Assembly: GCA_023251335.1 (NCBI GenBank)
Contig: JAHEZA010000008.1
Span: 1 to 16,638, forward strand
DNA from: Chitinophagaceae bacterium
GTDB taxonomy: Bacteria; Bacteroidota; Bacteroidia; Chitinophagales; Chitinophagaceae
Reading direction: 5' to 3'
DNA length: 16,638 nt
Shown: piece after piece, positions 13,784 through 16,638 of the stretch
Layout of the letters: the number at the start of each line of letters is the position of its first letter
Position numbering within the stretch: the first letter of the stretch is position 1
Notes under the pieces: generated by a model
Databases searched by the model: none
Seen by the model: only the letters and a program-made list of their open reading frames with translations
Told to the model about the DNA's origin: nothing
Program-made: the position numbers and the translations under genes

Positions 13784-15751
13784 TTATTTCTGTCTTATCG
13801 CTTCCGGCTGTTTCAGGCCGTTATGGTGGAATAAAAAATAGGCTGTCTGATAATTAGCCACGGCTTCATCTGTCATCGAATTGCTAAAGGGTATGGGTTT
13901 CTGGATGTCGTTGGTTTTATCGTACAAATAAATATCTACTTTTTGCAAAGGGCTTAAAATGACCAGGCTATCTTGCTTCAAATATCCTAATTTTTGATAG
14001 GTGCCAAGGAAAGCTCTCGGGACAAAATTATTATCGCGCACATCCCTTCCATACATATTGCTGGTATAATTCCAATTCAAAAGTCCGAAGAGTGTAGGAT
14101 ACACATCAATCTGTGAGCAGATCTTATTTAATTTCATTTGTAATTTTTGCGCCGGATAATAGATGATGCAGGGTATATGATATTTTGCCACATCAATTTC
14201 GTCCTTGCCTGCGCTGCTGGCACAATGGTCAGCTATAAAAATAAAAACGGTGTTTTGATACCAGGATTTTTGGCTGGCTTTTTTCAAAAATTCACCAATA
14301 GCATAATCGGTATATCTCACTGCTGCATTACGATTTCCCGCAGGCAGATCTATTTTTCCTGCGGGAAATGAGAATGGCCTGTGATTAGAAGTCGTCATTA
14401 CAAAATCATAAAACAATTGTCCTTTCTCATGAAGACTATCAGCATTTCTGATTACGGCGTTATAAAGGTCTTCATCACAAATGCCCCACGCATTTTCAAA
14501 AGTTACATCTTTGTCTGAAATGCGGGTACGCATGACCGGAAATTTATCTTTTTCCAGCGCGTTTCTCCCTTTGTCCGTGATATTAAAACCGTTGTTTCCA
14601 AAGAATGAATTCATATTATCAAAGTATCCATCACCACCGTAAATGAAATTTCGCACGTATCCCTTTAACCCAAAAATATAGCCGTTGGTAACCAGGTTTT
14701 CATTATTCGGACTGCGTACAATGCTGTTCCCGGGCGTGGGCGGCACACCCAGTGAAAGTGCTTCCATACCACGCACGGTGCGCGTGCCTGTAGCATACAG
14801 ATTGGTGAATAATATACTTTTCTCAGCCAGGGAATCCAGCACGGGAGTCAGATGATCCGTGTTGCCAAAAGTCTGCATAAAATCAGCACTGAAACTTTCG
14901 ATGGTCACCATAATTACATTGGGCTTCATAGTTATGGAATCATAATGGATTGACCTTCTGATGCTTTTCCTTTGTGCTGTAAATGTAACGCCTGACGCCT
15001 GAAGCTGGCCTCTGACAATGGAAAATGCCTTGTCAGTATTGATCAGCTTATAGAATTGATCATAATTGAGTTCATTACTTTTAAATGCTGCGAAAAAAGA
15101 AAAAATGCCAGATTTGGAGAGTTCATTTTTATAGTGGTTCGTGCTTTTTTCCGCCATACTATTAGTGAGATAAAAAATTCCAATAAACGCCAGGGCACTT
15201 ACTATTACTGTATAAACGAGCCGGACTCCAAAAGACGAATTAGAACTGAAACTGTTTTTAAATACATGTTTCCTCTGAAGAAACCATGTCAGAAGAAGGC
15301 TTGCGGCAATCATTCCGCCAATTAACAACGGTAATGGATATGATTGTTTAATATTCTGCACTACTTCATAAGTATATACCAGGTAATCCACCGCGATGAA
15401 ATTAAAACGGCTTTGAAACTCCTGCCAGAAAGGAAATTCAGCAAAAAACGAAAAAATAACTATGAAGGAAAATAAGAAGAAACCTGCGTAGGTAACAATC
15501 TTGTTAAAAAGGCTTTTATTTAGTCGTTGCGGTAACAACAAAAGGTAAATAGCGTAGGTGATTGTAAGGAAGGACGCCACGACTATGTTGTAACAAAATC
15601 CGGTAAGATAAATGGAAATAATATCACCAAAGCCGAGCTGTGCCTTCGAAAATGACCAGACGAGTAAACTTGTTCTGACGATGAACGCACCAAAGATGTA
15701 AAAAAGAAAAAAAGCTGTAAGAACACTGTATCTCGAACGAAATGGATTCAT
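13784..15751 (-). CDS. LtaS/MdoB-family membrane phosphotransferase (sulfatase fold)
   Basis: The 655-residue product has five predicted N-terminal membrane helices (about residues 10-30, 44-73, 85-105, 140-158 and 178-197) and a large extracytoplasmic alkaline-phosphatase-like domain. Catalytic signatures are present: VTIESFSADF with metal ligand Glu285, GTRTVRGMEAL with the likely Thr325 nucleophile, TSNHRPF near 455, and ADHCASSAG with Asp508 and His509. This is the COG1368 family, which moves phosphoglycerol or related phospho-alcohols from lipids to glycans or lipids. The substrate in Bacteroidota is not clear. I start at the ATG at 15751; the frame reaches a TTG 11 codons further up. 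It has no operon partner here and lies tightly between two direct repeats. Confidence 0.88.
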   Translation of the reverse strand: MNPFRSRYSVLTAFFLFYIFGAFIVRTSLLVWSFSKAQLGFGDIISIYLTGFCYNIVVASFLTITYAIYLLLLPQRLNKSLFNKIVTYAGFFLFSFIVIFSFFAEFPFWQEFQSRFNFIAVDYLVYTYEVVQNIKQSYPLPLLIGGMIAASLLLTWFLQRKHVFKNSFSSNSSFGVRLVYTVIVSALAFIGIFYLTNSMAEKSTNHYKNELSKSGIFSFFAAFKSNELNYDQFYKLINTDKAFSIVRGQLQASGVTFTAQRKSIRRSIHYDSITMKPNVIMVTIESFSADFMQTFGNTDHLTPVLDSLAEKSILFTNLYATGTRTVRGMEALSLGVPPTPGNSIVRSPNNENLVTNGYIFGLKGYVRNFIYGGDGYFDNMNSFFGNNGFNITDKGRNALEKDKFPVMRTRISDKDVTFENAWGICDEDLYNAVIRNADSLHEKGQLFYDFVMTTSNHRPFSFPAGKIDLPAGNRNAAVRYTDYAIGEFLKKASQKSWYQNTVFIFIADHCASSAGKDEIDVAKYHIPCIIYYPAQKLQMKLNKICSQIDVYPTLFGLLNWNYTSNMYGRDVRDNNFVPRAFLGTYQKLGYLKQDSLVILSPLQKVDIYLYDKTNDIQKPIPFSNSMTDEAVANYQTAYFLFHHNGLKQPEAIRQK

Positions 15752-15811
15752 ATTCAAACTGACTTTTTCTTTTAGTGAATGCAAGGTGAAAAATGGATCC
15801 TTTTTTAGAAT

Positions 15812-15883
15812 TCATTTGCCTGCCGGGTTATAATTCGGTTTCGTTTTGGAGTAATACAAAACAATGATCGGTAACAATTGCAT
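15812..15883 (-). pseudogene. Remnant of a yncE-like signal-peptide start
   Basis: On the minus strand an ATG at 15883 opens a 23-codon frame, MQLLPIIVLYYSKTKPNY and five more codons to a TGA at 15812. Its first codons match the live MQIKYLLPIVVFVLFQ start of the beta-propeller gene at 13471, minus a few codons, and DNA identity continues upstream through the intergenic part. Similarity fades past the signal-peptide region. It therefore looks like the dead 5' end of a yncE-type gene next to the working regulator. Confidence 0.6.
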
Positions 15884-16190
15884 TACTCGCGAAGTAATAT
15901 TTTTTTGCAAGTTGAAGGATAATTCTGTGGAAAATCTGAAGTAAGAATTGATATCCTTAGGAGACAGTTTTAAAATAAAAAGTTCCGGGTGCAATTACAA
16001 CCGGAAATATTGTGGGTTTACGATAGAAAAAAACCGACGATTGTTATTTTTAGTTTCATTTATTAAGAGCTCGTCATCCGGGAGGTTCTTTCGAGTCCTT
16101 CAGCATTTCTTCAGAATCATTTCGTACTTTTTCAAAAATTTAAGCATTGAAAATTCTTATAGTAGAAGATGAAGCGGCGCTAAGCGAAAG
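15828..16190. repeat. Right copy of the diverged direct repeat
   Basis: This copy repeats, in the same order and orientation, the layout of 13400-13773: a yncE-like 5' remnant, a divergent intergenic region, and a regulator start, here the functional one. The best block runs from about 16097 to 16180, where only scattered substitutions and a small indel (TT against TTTC before GTACTTTTTC) separate the copies. The conserved TACTTTTT in both copies could be a weak -7 element for the regulator. Between 15752 and 16146 I see no other gene. Confidence 0.8.
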
Positions 16191-16638
16191 CATTGACGAA
16201 TACTTGTCCACCCAGGAATACCATTGCGACATAGCGCGCAATTTCCATGATGCAATTGAAAAAATTGAATTCAACGATTATGATTGCATTTTGCTCGATA
16301 TCACACTTCCGGATGGTGATGGTTTGAAAATACTGGAACGATTAAAGGAAGATAAAAAAACGGACGGCGTGCTTATTATTTCTGCAAAAAATTCTTTGGA
16401 CGACAAAATAAAAGGGCTTGATCTTGGGGCTGATGACTATTTATCAAAACCGTTTCATCTATCCGAATTGAATGCACGCATCGCTGCAATTATCCGGAGA
16501 AAAAGCTTTGATGGAAACAATATTATTCATTTTGAAAACCTTTGTATAAATACTCAAAAGAAGTTAGTAACCGTAGAAAAAAATCCGGTGGAGCTTACAA
16601 AAAAAGAATACGAATTACTGTTGTATTTTGTTGCTAAT
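16147..16638 (+). CDS. OmpR/PhoB-type response regulator (N-terminal 164 residues, 3' end beyond window)
   Basis: The receiver domain is clear: acidic pocket ED at residues 7-8, phospho-acceptor Asp51 in ILLDITLPDGDG, Ser79 in IISAK, and Lys101 in YLSKPF. After residue 120 a winged-helix DNA-binding domain of the OmpR family begins, with the hallmark LTKKEYELLLYF just before the right edge. The start must be the TTG at 16147, since an in-frame TAA lies two codons upstream and the next codons give the standard KILIVEDE strand. Such regulators usually pair with a histidine kinase encoded next, which would lie outside the window. Its 5' end is duplicated as a remnant at 13731. Confidence 0.92.
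   Translation, partial: MKILIVEDEAALSESIDEYLSTQEYHCDIARNFHDAIEKIEFNDYDCILLDITLPDGDGLKILERLKEDKKTDGVLIISAKNSLDDKIKGLDLGADDYLSKPFHLSELNARIAAIIRRKSFDGNNIIHFENLCINTQKKLVTVEKNPVELTKKEYELLLYFVAN

Noticed and set aside
15752..15781. TTG, 19 bases, TCAGTTTG just before the phosphotransferase ATG as a promoter
   Set aside because: The -7 box lacks the TA and would place the transcript start at or after the start codon.
15752..15784. Upstream TTG start for the phosphotransferase, with AAAAAAGGA some bases before it
   Set aside because: The ATG at 15751 leads directly into the basic N-terminus and first helix. The extra 11 residues add nothing recognisable, and Bacteroidota rarely rely on Shine-Dalgarno sites.
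15884..15994. Upward extension of the yncE-like remnant to 15994
   Set aside because: This part matches the untranslated upstream region of the live gene, so it is not coding.

Overview
The window looks like part of a chromosome from a Bacteroidota bacterium, probably of the Chitinophagaceae type. This is judged from protein character, the AT-rich spacers, the lack of Shine-Dalgarno sites, and a textbook Bacteroidota promoter (TTTG, 19 bases, TACTTTTG) in front of the first ribosomal gene. No database search was possible, so the family assignment is an inference.

Positions 1 to 11560 hold one long minus-strand operon, the fused S10 and spc ribosomal protein clusters. It is transcribed from rpsJ toward secY in the order rpsJ, rplC, rplD, rplW, rplB, rpsS, rplV, rpsC, rplP, rpmC, rpsQ, rplN, rplX, rplE, rpsN, rpsH, a 28-codon membrane micro-ORF, rplF, rplR, rpsE, rpmD, rplO and secY. 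secY runs off the left edge. Gene order is canonical. The unusual parts are in the details: a tiny single-helix ORF directly after rpsH and in its frame, long low-complexity C-terminal tails on uS3 (RGG type), uL22 (Lys/Ala/Thr) and uL4 (charged), a second promoter-like box plus hairpin inside the operon before rplX, a perfect 10-bp inverted repeat before secY, and several short repeats resembling dispersed repeats in the gaps between genes. The window shows no fusA/rpsG/rpsL cluster upstream of rpsJ. Instead a divergent gene begins about 150 bases away.

Positions 11715 to 12242 carry that divergent gene, a very acidic, disordered-looking protein whose C-terminal motif I recognise from uncharacterised Bacteroidota proteins.

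Positions 12452 to 16638 form a cell-envelope and signalling block: a secreted YncE-like beta-propeller (minus), an LtaS/MdoB-type membrane sulfatase-fold phosphotransferase (minus), and the start of an OmpR-type response regulator (plus, cut by the right edge). The phosphotransferase gene sits between two diverged direct copies of a segment of about 370 bases. Each copy contains the signal-peptide end of a yncE-like gene, a divergent intergenic region, and the first codons of a response-regulator gene. In the left copy the yncE part is alive and the regulator part is a remnant. In the right copy the regulator is alive and the yncE part is a remnant. This suggests an old duplication or insertion that separated a once adjacent divergent pair, and it is the most striking structure in the window.
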